From Lachnospiraceae bacterium UBA1251 (lineage in GTDB: Bacteria; Bacillota; Clostridia; Lachnospirales; Lachnospiraceae), in contig DBVZ01000041.1 in assembly GCA_002308255.1 (NCBI GenBank), positions 5,305 to 16,446 on the forward strand: a stretch of 11,142 bases of DNA, written 5' to 3'. Positions 1 to 6,099 of this stretch are shown here, in pieces. The notes below the pieces were generated by a model. That model saw only the letters and a program-made list of their open reading frames with translations. It did no database searches and was not told where the DNA came from. Numbering within the stretch: position 1 is the stretch's first letter; every line of letters starts with the position of its first letter. The translations under genes were made by a program, and so were the position numbers.

Positions 1-2
1 TT

Positions 3-1313
3 TACGGAACAAAGGAGACTCTGTTTTCCGTGAACGGCAGTACCGGAGCACTTCTGGCAGCGATCAGCGCAGCCGTTCCCGCCGGAGGACGGATCCTTGC
101 CGCGAGAAACTGTCACCGGAGCGTTTTTAACGCGATTTATCTCCGCGGACTGAATGCAGAGTATGTTATGCCGGAAGCAGACGGTGCGGCGTGGGCCTGT
201 GCCGGCGGTCCGGTTTCGGCGGAAGATATTGAGACCGCCCTTCAAAAAGAGGAAGCGGCGGCGGAAAAGGAACGGAATTCCCGGAAGAATGACCGGACGG
301 CTGCGGTCGTGATCACATCGCCGACATATGACGGCATTGTTTCGGATATCCGGGCGATCGCAGACACGGTCCATCGGCACGGTGCGGTCCTGATCGTCGA
401 CGAGGCGCACGGAGCGCATCTTGCGATGCATCCCTGTTTTCCGGAATCCGCCGTGCAGTGCGGGGCGGATCTGGTCGTTCAGAGCATGCACAAGACACTG
501 CCGGCGATGACGCAGACGGCGCTGCTCCACAATGTGACCGGCCGGGTGCCTTCGTCCGCGCTCCGGTATTTTATGGGTATTTTTGAGACGAGCAGTCCTT
601 CTTATGTCCTGATGGCTTCCATGACCGCCTGTCTGCATGCTCTTGCGGATAACGGCGCCGTGTTCGAAGCCTATTCGGGAAGACTGAAAACACTCCGGGA
701 ACGGCTCGGCTCATTAAAAAGACTCCGGCTTCTTTCCTATGAGGCCGCGAACATGTATGATTTCTCAAAGCTGTGCATCGGCGTGGGAACATCCGGTCTT
801 ACGGGACCGGAGCTGTATGACCTGCTGCGGAAGAAGTACGGTCTTCAGATGGAAATGAAAACGCCTTCTTACGTGCTCGCGATGACTTCCTGCGCCGACA
901 CGGAAGAGGGATTCCGCCGTCTTGCGGAAGCGTTGGAAGAGATCGACGCGCAGATTCCGGATCGAAAAGGAACCGGCGGAGAAAAAAACCGCGGCGGGAA
1001 GGCATCATTTGAACTGCTTTACAGTTCTGCCACCCCGAAGATCCGTATGACGATCGCGGAAGCCGCGGACAAAGCGATATACGGAAACGGTCCCGCAGAA
1101 GAAAAGACGCTGATCCCCGGGGAAGTATGCACTGTTTTTGCGGAGTGTTATCCGCCGGGAATTCCGCTTCTCGTACCGGGAGAAGTCGTCCCGGCCGATT
1201 TTCCGGAAAGGGTCCGGGCCCTGCGGGAGATGGGACTTACGGTCCGGGGCGCCGGCAGGGAAGAGGCGGATCACGGAGAGCGGAAAAGCACAGAGGGATT
1301 CGGAGAGGTCTGA
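3..1313 (+). CDS. Orn/Lys/Arg decarboxylase-family PLP enzyme, 5'-truncated by the window edge
   Basis: This is a fold-type I PLP enzyme of the Orn/Lys/Arg decarboxylase family (B. subtilis YaaO/SpeA-like), which decarboxylates a basic amino acid to a polyamine precursor. The frame is open to the left edge; the visible part starts YGTKETLFSVNGSTG, the family's substrate/PLP-binding loop (usually FFLVNGTSG), so the GTG at 30 is not the start. DEAHGAH at 399-419 holds the Asp that contacts the PLP nitrogen, and the SMHKT motif has the Schiff-base Lys at 492-494. The C-terminal domain keeps the family motif PPGIPLLVPGE near 1150-1182. About 436 residues are visible; family members of this short type run to about 480, so roughly 30-60 residues are probably missing. 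The true substrate (Arg, Lys or Orn) cannot be read from sequence. The next gene begins 7 bases after the stop, indicating an operon. Confidence 0.9.
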   Translation, partial: YGTKETLFSVNGSTGALLAAISAAVPAGGRILAARNCHRSVFNAIYLRGLNAEYVMPEADGAAWACAGGPVSAEDIETALQKEEAAAEKERNSRKNDRTAAVVITSPTYDGIVSDIRAIADTVHRHGAVLIVDEAHGAHLAMHPCFPESAVQCGADLVVQSMHKTLPAMTQTALLHNVTGRVPSSALRYFMGIFETSSPSYVLMASMTACLHALADNGAVFEAYSGRLKTLRERLGSLKRLRLLSYEAANMYDFSKLCIGVGTSGLTGPELYDLLRKKYGLQMEMKTPSYVLAMTSCADTEEGFRRLAEALEEIDAQIPDRKGTGGEKNRGGKASFELLYSSATPKIRMTIAEAADKAIYGNGPAEEKTLIPGEVCTVFAECYPPGIPLLVPGEVVPADFPERVRALREMGLTVRGAGREEADHGERKSTEGFGEV

Positions 1314-1320
1314 AGGGAAT

Positions 1321-1956
1321 ATGAGCAGAATATTCTACATTATGGGAAAAAGCGCCTCCGGGAAGGATAAGATCTACGGCCGTCTTGCGGCAAATGAAAA
1401 TCTGGCGCTGAAAAAAATCGTTTTATATACGACGCGGCCGATCCGGGAGAAAGAAACCGACGGTGTGCACTATCATTTCGTGGACGAAAAGACGCTGGCG
1501 GATTTTGCCCGCCGGGGAAAAGTGATCGAGCGCCGGGATTACCGGACCGTTGCCGGCATCTGGAGCTATGCGACCGTGGATGACGGTGCCGTCCGCCTTG
1601 AAAGGAAGATGCCGGCGGATAAAAACGGTACGGAAAGCGGAGACCGCGGGGAGAACTATATCGCGATCGGGACGCTGGAATCTTATCGGAAGATCCGGGA
1701 TTATTACGGAAATGAGGTTGTCTGCCCCATCTATATCGAAGTGGAGGACGGCGAGCGCCTCGCCCGGGCTTTAAAACGAGAGAAAAAACAGGCGGCGCCG
1801 AATTATGAGGAGCTTTGCCGTCGTTTTCTCGCAGACAGCAGGGATTTCTCGGAGGAAAATATACGGAAGACCGGGATCAGCCGACGCTTTGACAATACCG
1901 GGGAGCTGGAGGTGTGCCTGAAAGAAGTTGAGGAAATGATCCTCGGTATGATATAA
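1321..1956 (+). CDS. Guanylate kinase-like P-loop nucleotide kinase (211 aa)
   Basis: This resembles guanylate kinase (ATP + GMP to ADP + GDP). The P-loop is GKSASGK at residues 9-15. The GMP-binding stretch TTRPIREKETDGVHYHF lies at 37-53, with both Arg of the RxxR pair, and E70 sits near the position of the conserved GMP-binding Glu. The ATG at 1321 follows GGAGAGG (1302-1308) and AAGGGA (1313-1318); the frame is open further upstream, but that stretch overlaps the decarboxylase gene and lacks homology. Two oddities: the residue two after the P-loop Lys is Lys17 where Thr is usual, and residues about 92-111 form a hydrophilic insertion. It occupies the place of tmk (thymidylate kinase) in the Bacillus gene order. 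Clostridia normally have another gmk elsewhere, so this is probably a paralogue, and its substrate is not certain. Confidence 0.82.
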   Translation: MSRIFYIMGKSASGKDKIYGRLAANENLALKKIVLYTTRPIREKETDGVHYHFVDEKTLADFARRGKVIERRDYRTVAGIWSYATVDDGAVRLERKMPADKNGTESGDRGENYIAIGTLESYRKIRDYYGNEVVCPIYIEVEDGERLARALKREKKQAAPNYEELCRRFLADSRDFSEENIRKTGISRRFDNTGELEVCLKEVEEMILGMI

Positions 1957-1957
1957 T
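1928..1957 (+). promoter_or_regulatory. Candidate internal sigma-A promoter (extended -10) ahead of holB
   Basis: A perfect TATAAT lies at 1952-1957, preceded by TG at 1949-1950 (an extended -10, TGnTATAAT). TTGAGG at 1928-1933 matches four of six -35 bases, with an 18-base spacer. The -10 hexamer contains the stop codon of the kinase gene (1954-1956). Predicted initiation is near 1964, leaving a leader of about 45 bases before the holB ATG. It could express holB-ricT-yabB independently of the decarboxylase and kinase genes. This is pattern recognition only. Confidence 0.55.
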
Positions 1958-1998
1958 TAAATGCTCAGCATGTACACCGTTGATACAAGAGGCCAAAC

Positions 1999-2003
1999 GG
2001 AGG
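1999..2003 (+). promoter_or_regulatory. Ribosome binding site that fixes the holB start
   Basis: GGAGG lies 6 bases before ATG 2010. This supports 2010 over the in-frame TTG at 1980, which has no good Shine-Dalgarno and would add ten residues (LIQEAKRRND) not typical of delta' proteins. Confidence 0.75.
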
Positions 2004-2009
2004 AACGAT

Positions 2010-3005
2010 ATGGAACTTCGCAGTTTCAGGGAACTGATCGGACATGAGGAGATCGTGCGGCATCTTGAAGCGGCGATCCGAAGCGGAACCGTGGCGCATG
2101 CTTATCTCATCGAAGGAGAAAGCGGGAGCGGAAAACGGACGATCGCTTCTCTTTTTGCGGCTGCTCTTCTGTGTGAGACAAATGAGACGGATCCGTGCGG
2201 AAAATGCCTCTCCTGCAGCAAGGCTTTTTCAAATAATCACCCGGATATCATTTACGTGCAGCATGAAAAACCGGGTGTGATCACTGTGGATGAGATCCGC
2301 GAGCAGGTCGTCTCCACGGCGGACATAAAACCTTATGAGAGTGAACGGAAGATCTACATTATAGCGGATGCCGATAAAATGAACCCGCAGGCGCAGAATG
2401 CCCTGCTCAAGACGATCGAGGAGCCGGCGCCCTACGTGACCGTTCTTCTGCTTGCGGCTTCGAAGGAAAGCCTTCTTCCGACGATCCGGTCAAGATGCAT
2501 CCTTCTGTCATTAAAGCCTCTTGATACCGGGAGAATCCGGGAACACCTCACAAAAGAGCTGCATGTTTCCGCGCAGGAGGCAGCGGTGATCGCCGCGTTT
2601 TCACAGGGCAATATCGGAAAAGCGCGCTCGCTCGCGATCGGAAATGATTTTTCGGAGCTGGTACGCGGTGCATTAAGCATCCTGACGAGGATCCGGGAAA
2701 TGAATGTGCGCCAGTGCATTTCCGCGGTCTCTCAGCTGACGCAGGACAAACAGAATATTTATGATTACCTGGACATTTTCACGATGTGGTTCCGCGACGT
2801 GCTGATGTTCAAGGCTACGCAGGACGTCGACAGCCTGATCTTCCGGGGCAGGCTGGAGGCGATTTCCGAAGAAGCCAGGCACTGTTCCTATGAAGGCCTG
2901 GAGGAGATTCTCGCGGCGATCGATACCGCAAGGAACCGCCTGAAGGCAAATGTTAATTTTGACATCACCATGGAACTGCTGTTTCTGACGATAAGGGAGA
3001 AATAA
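2010..3005 (+). CDS. holB: DNA polymerase III delta' subunit (331 aa)
   Basis: Delta' is the stationary subunit of the clamp loader that places the beta sliding clamp on primed DNA. The AAA+ domain begins at the N terminus. Walker A is GESGSGKRT at residues 36-44. The four-Cys zinc module is C55, C63, C66 and C69 (CGKCLSC). The Walker B region is IYIIADADKMNPQAQNALLK at 115-134, and the SRC motif at 161-163 is the arginine-finger motif typical of delta' and tau/gamma. Length is close to B. subtilis HolB (about 329 aa). The P-loop is intact, unlike E. coli delta', where it is degenerate; whether it binds ATP is unknown. The shorter length and absence of tau domains III-V separate it from dnaX. 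It lies 53 bases after the kinase gene and 6 bases before ricT, in the same gene order as Bacillus holB-yaaT. Confidence 0.95.
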   Translation: MELRSFRELIGHEEIVRHLEAAIRSGTVAHAYLIEGESGSGKRTIASLFAAALLCETNETDPCGKCLSCSKAFSNNHPDIIYVQHEKPGVITVDEIREQVVSTADIKPYESERKIYIIADADKMNPQAQNALLKTIEEPAPYVTVLLLAASKESLLPTIRSRCILLSLKPLDTGRIREHLTKELHVSAQEAAVIAAFSQGNIGKARSLAIGNDFSELVRGALSILTRIREMNVRQCISAVSQLTQDKQNIYDYLDIFTMWFRDVLMFKATQDVDSLIFRGRLEAISEEARHCSYEGLEEILAAIDTARNRLKANVNFDITMELLFLTIREK

Positions 3006-3011
3006 GGACGA

Positions 3012-4403
3012 ATGGCAGTCATTACAGGAATAAAATTCAGAACACCGGGCAAAGTATACTATTTTGCCCCGGGGGAGCTTCGGCCGAAATACAATGATCA
3101 TGTGATCGTTGAGACGGCAAGGGGGCTCGAATACGGAAGAGTGGTTCTTCCGATCAGGGACGTTCCGGAGGAGGAGCTCAAGCAGCCTCTGAAGGAAGTG
3201 ATCCGCATCGCGACAAAAGAAGATGACCTTCATGAACGGGAAAACCGGGAAAAGGAAGAGGACGCGTACGCGGCGTGCCAGAAAAAGATCCGGGAACACG
3301 GCCTCGAGATGAAGCTGGTTTCCGCGGAGTATACATTTGACAACAGCAAACTCACGTTTTATTTTACCGCGGACGGAAGGGTGGATTTCCGGGAGCTTGT
3401 CAAGGATCTCGCGGGTATTTTCCGCACCAGGATCGAACTGCGCCAGATCGGCGTCCGGGACGAGACGAAGATCATCGGCGGGATCGGTATCTGCGGCAGG
3501 ACACTGTGCTGCAACGCCTATCTGCACGATTTTGCTCCGGTCTCCATCAAAATGGCCAAAGAACAGAATCTCTCGCTGAACCCGACCAAGATCTCGGGTT
3601 CCTGCGGAAGACTGATGTGCTGCCTTAAGAATGAGGCGGAGACCTATGAGTACCTGAACCGCGGCCTGCCCCGGAAGGGAGACGGCGCAACGACGCCGGA
3701 CGGCCTGCCGGCGGAGATCCAGAGCGTCAATATTCTCAGACAGACGGTCCGCGTGATCGTGGATCTGGAGAACGACGAAAAGGAAATGAGGGAATATCCT
3801 GTCTCCGAGATCACATTTACGCCCAAAAAAGGCAGAAAACGCAGCGGAACGGAGCAGGATCCCGTTTACCGGCAGCAGGTCACGCAGGAGGAAGCGGAAG
3901 AAAATGCGAGAGCGTTCCTGGACGAACAGGAAGAGATTTCCGTCTTTTTTGAGGAGCCGGAAGAAGTGACGGACGCTGTTCCGGGGGAATCCGAGCCTGT
4001 GGAAACAGCGCCTCCGAAAGAAAAGGAGCGCCGGCCGAGGAAGAGGCACCGCCATAAGACGGAACGTCAGGGAAATGCGGAACACGCGGAAGACGGAGAA
4101 GTTCCGGCACAGGAAAAACAGCCGGAGCAAAAAGACGGAAAGCTCCGTGCGGAAGGCGGAAAAGAAGGTTCCGAAGAAGGAAAACGAAGCAGAAGACACC
4201 GCAGAAGCCGCAAAAAGCCGGCGGCCGGAGATGCCCCCGAGGGAAAAGATAACCGCATGGACGCAAAACCGGCGGCAGAAGGCAGAACGGAGCCCGGCGG
4301 AACGCAGGAAGAAAAAAGCACTCCCCGCCGGCATCGCAGAAAGCGCAGCCACAGCAGGAGAAGCAAAGAGGGCTCCGCAGCGAATACGGAAAGCGAAGCA
4401 TGA
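3012..4403 (+). CDS. ricT: PSP1-domain regulatory factor RicT/YaaT with long charged C-terminal tail (463 aa)
   Basis: RicT (YaaT) forms the Y-complex with RicA and RicF, carries Fe-S clusters in Bacillus, and steers RNase Y cleavage of mRNAs; it affects sporulation, competence and biofilm formation there. The PSP1 core covers about residues 1-270. Two C-x4-C-C motifs, CGRTLCC (161-167) and CGRLMCC (198-204), supply six cysteines that are plausible Fe-S ligands. Bacillus YaaT is about 275 residues; here about 190 extra residues (272-463) form a low-complexity tail with an acidic part (about 292-335) and three Arg/His/Lys patches (340-349, 391-402, 439-452). The tail is probably disordered and may bind RNA or nucleic acid (inference). 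The start has AAGGA just before it and AGGGAG at 2994-2999. The stop overlaps the yabB start as ATGA, implying translational coupling. Confidence 0.92.
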   Translation: MAVITGIKFRTPGKVYYFAPGELRPKYNDHVIVETARGLEYGRVVLPIRDVPEEELKQPLKEVIRIATKEDDLHERENREKEEDAYAACQKKIREHGLEMKLVSAEYTFDNSKLTFYFTADGRVDFRELVKDLAGIFRTRIELRQIGVRDETKIIGGIGICGRTLCCNAYLHDFAPVSIKMAKEQNLSLNPTKISGSCGRLMCCLKNEAETYEYLNRGLPRKGDGATTPDGLPAEIQSVNILRQTVRVIVDLENDEKEMREYPVSEITFTPKKGRKRSGTEQDPVYRQQVTQEEAEENARAFLDEQEEISVFFEEPEEVTDAVPGESEPVETAPPKEKERRPRKRHRHKTERQGNAEHAEDGEVPAQEKQPEQKDGKLRAEGGKEGSEEGKRSRRHRRSRKKPAAGDAPEGKDNRMDAKPAAEGRTEPGGTQEEKSTPRRHRRKRSHSRRSKEGSAANTESEA

Positions 4404-5167
4404 GCGAAAGAATCGATACACTGATGCCGGGCAGGGTTGTAATCCAGAACCCGGCATTTTTCTGCTTCGGGATCGACGCCGTGCTGCTGGCGCATTACCC
4501 GGAGCTGAGGAAAACGGACAATGTGATAGATCTCGGATGCGGGTGCGGCGTGATCTCTCTGATCATGAGCGCGGCGGCGGAGCGGCCCGGATTCGAAAAA
4601 GTGCGGTTTACCGGCCTGGAACTGCAGCCGGAGCTCGCGGAGATGGCGAAGCGAAGCGTTCTGCGGAACGGGCTTGCGGAAAAGATCTCGATCGTTCAGG
4701 GAGATCTCCGGAACTGCACGGAACTCTTTCAGCCGGCATCCTTTACGCTGGTCACATGCAATCCGCCTTATACACCGGCGGGAAGCGGGATCGTGAATCC
4801 TTCGGATTCTGTCGGCATCGCGCGGCATGAGATCTGCGCGGCGCTGGAGGATGTCATCGGCGCGGCATCCCGGCTGCTGAAGAATAACGGCCGGTTCGCG
4901 ATGGTGCACCGCCCCGGGAGACTCGCGGAGATCACGGAAAAGCTGCTGAAATGGCATCTCGCTCCGAAACGGCTCAGAATGGTGCATCCTTATGCGGATA
5001 AAAACGCCAATCTGGTCCTGATCGAAGCTGTCAAATGCGGCCGGCCGTCGCTGAAAGTCGAGCCGCCGCTGATCGTGTATGAAGAACCGGGCAGGTACAC
5101 CGGAGACATTCTTAAGATTTACGGAATGCTTCCGGATCAGACGATTTCCTGTCCGGAAAAGAAATAA
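4400..5167 (+). CDS. yabB: TrmN6/YabB-type tRNA1(Val) adenine-37 N6-methyltransferase (255 aa)
   Basis: This is a class I SAM-dependent N6-adenine methyltransferase. The E. coli homologue TrmN6 (YfiC) methylates A37 of tRNA1(Val); the Firmicute homologue is YabB. Residues 20-31 (FFCFGIDAVLLA) match the family's N-terminal substrate/SAM motif. Motif I is DLGCGCG at 44-50, and E74 in GLELQ fits the ribose-binding acidic residue. The catalytic NPPY is at 121-124, which is diagnostic of amino-methyltransferases acting on adenine or cytosine. Length fits the family (about 245-250). The ATG overlaps the ricT stop by 4 bases, with GGAAAG at 4388-4393 as a modest ribosome binding site. Position after ricT and near rsmI matches Bacillus yaaT-yabB-rsmI, except that yabA and yazA are absent. 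The exact target base in this organism is inferred. Confidence 0.9.
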   Translation: MSERIDTLMPGRVVIQNPAFFCFGIDAVLLAHYPELRKTDNVIDLGCGCGVISLIMSAAAERPGFEKVRFTGLELQPELAEMAKRSVLRNGLAEKISIVQGDLRNCTELFQPASFTLVTCNPPYTPAGSGIVNPSDSVGIARHEICAALEDVIGAASRLLKNNGRFAMVHRPGRLAEITEKLLKWHLAPKRLRMVHPYADKNANLVLIEAVKCGRPSLKVEPPLIVYEEPGRYTGDILKIYGMLPDQTISCPEKK

Positions 5168-5225
5168 AAAGAAACCATCAGGACAGCAAGTCCGCAGATC
5201 TGTCTGAAACAGGGGGAAAATCAGA

Positions 5226-6098
5226 ATGGGAAACAGAAAAAGGCGGGGAGACCGCCGCGACGCGACGCTTGTCCGTGAGACGGACGGACTGCATTTTGTC
5301 ATGCCGATCATTTATCCCGGCAGATGCAACAATGAAGCGTTTATCAACCTAACGGTAGACCTTACCGAGACTGCGAAGTATCTGGAATACAAAAATGCAA
5401 ACAATGAAAACCCGGATTTCAAATATACGCTTTTTCATGTGATCGTGACCGCGGCATTTAAGGTCTTTACACTGATGCCGTGGATGAACAAGTTCATCCA
5501 GAACAAGAACATTTATCAGAGAGATACTGTCTCTGCGGGCTTTGTCGTAAGAAAAAGAATGGAAGCGGGCAGCACCGAAGGCGGCGCGCTCCTTTATGCG
5601 GATCCCAAAGACACGATCGTCGAGATCCGGCAGAAACTCTATAAAGTCATCACGACTTCCCGCAGCGACGAGGGCGACGCATCCGCCAACAGCGCGGATA
5701 TCCTGCAGAAGCTCCCCCGTTTTGTCGGCAAGGCCGTCGTGGAAGCGCTGGTCGTTCTGGACAGGTTCGGAAGAGCGCCGGCATCCATGGTGGCGTCGGA
5801 TCCCTACCAGGCATCCATTATGCTGACCAATCTCGGATCGGTCGGGCTGGATGCGGGATACCATCACCTGACTGAATGGGGGACCAACTCTTTCTTCGTG
5901 ATTATCGGAAAGAGGGGAAAACACCCGTTCTATGAGGATGACGGATCCGTGACCATGAGGGATTCCGTCGAACTGGGGCTCACGATCGACGAACGGATCG
6001 GCGACGGATATATGTTCTCGCAGGCCGTGAAGCTGTTTGAGAAAATGATCGCGCACCCGGAATATCTTGACAGACCGCTTGAGGAGGAAATTGACTGA
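5226..6098 (+). CDS. CAT/E2-acyltransferase-fold protein with altered catalytic motif (290 aa)
   Basis: This belongs to the chloramphenicol acetyltransferase/2-oxoacid dehydrogenase E2 catalytic-domain superfamily. The C-terminal region has the family layout: TNLGSVGLDAGYHHL, then SFFVIIGKR, then a signature segment with L-T-I-D255-E256-R257-I-G-D260-G261. Canonical E2 proteins read DHRxxDG and CAT reads HHxxxDG there, with His as the general base; here that position is Glu256 while the Asp-Gly is kept. No lipoyl or peripheral-subunit-binding domain precedes it, and no E1 or E3 gene is nearby, so it is not a normal dehydrogenase E2. No signal peptide or membrane segment is evident; it is probably cytosolic. 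AGGGGG (5211-5216) lies 9 bases before the ATG. The stop is one base before the acyl-CoA synthetase start, suggesting the two work on related acyl substrates. Function is unknown; E2-like is a fold assignment, not an activity. Confidence 0.78.
   Translation: MGNRKRRGDRRDATLVRETDGLHFVMPIIYPGRCNNEAFINLTVDLTETAKYLEYKNANNENPDFKYTLFHVIVTAAFKVFTLMPWMNKFIQNKNIYQRDTVSAGFVVRKRMEAGSTEGGALLYADPKDTIVEIRQKLYKVITTSRSDEGDASANSADILQKLPRFVGKAVVEALVVLDRFGRAPASMVASDPYQASIMLTNLGSVGLDAGYHHLTEWGTNSFFVIIGKRGKHPFYEDDGSVTMRDSVELGLTIDERIGDGYMFSQAVKLFEKMIAHPEYLDRPLEEEID
6082..6087 (+). promoter_or_regulatory. Ribosome binding site within the end of the upstream gene
   Basis: AGGAGG here lies inside the last codons of the E2-like gene. 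It is 12 bases before ATG 6100 (slightly long) and only 3 bases before the in-frame TTG 6091 (too short). ATG 6100 is preferred. Translation of the two genes is probably coupled. Confidence 0.65.
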
Positions 6099-6099
6099 T

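Noticed and set aside
1961..1971. ATGCTCAGCAT palindrome between the kinase gene and holB
   Set aside because: Five-base arms with a one-base centre cannot fold as a hairpin. A protein-binding site is possible, but nothing supports it.
2673..4457. 594-codon open frame on the minus strand opposite holB/ricT/yabB
   Set aside because: It lies fully antisense to three well-recognised genes, has low-complexity Phe/Leu/Arg-rich translation and matches no family I know. Long antisense frames are expected from the GC-rich, Arg/Glu/Lys-heavy codon use here.
4075..4830. 251-codon plus-strand frame overlapping the ricT tail and yabB
   Set aside because: Shifted frame of the Lys/Arg/Glu-rich tail; loses to ricT and yabB, which have clear motifs and the ATGA junction.
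5168..5225. Possible hairpin or promoter in the 58-base gap before the E2-like gene
   Set aside because: Only weak 4-5 bp inverted repeats (GGAC/GTCC, GACAG/CTGTC), with no T-run and no -10/-35 pair found.
4067..5311. 414-codon minus-strand open frame opposite ricT tail and yabB
   Set aside because: Antisense to recognised genes, without its own domain or convincing start context.
5226..6098. Chloramphenicol resistance gene
   Set aside because: The fold is shared with CAT, but the catalytic His motif is changed and the context is an acyl-CoA synthetase pair in a housekeeping region, so resistance is not supported.
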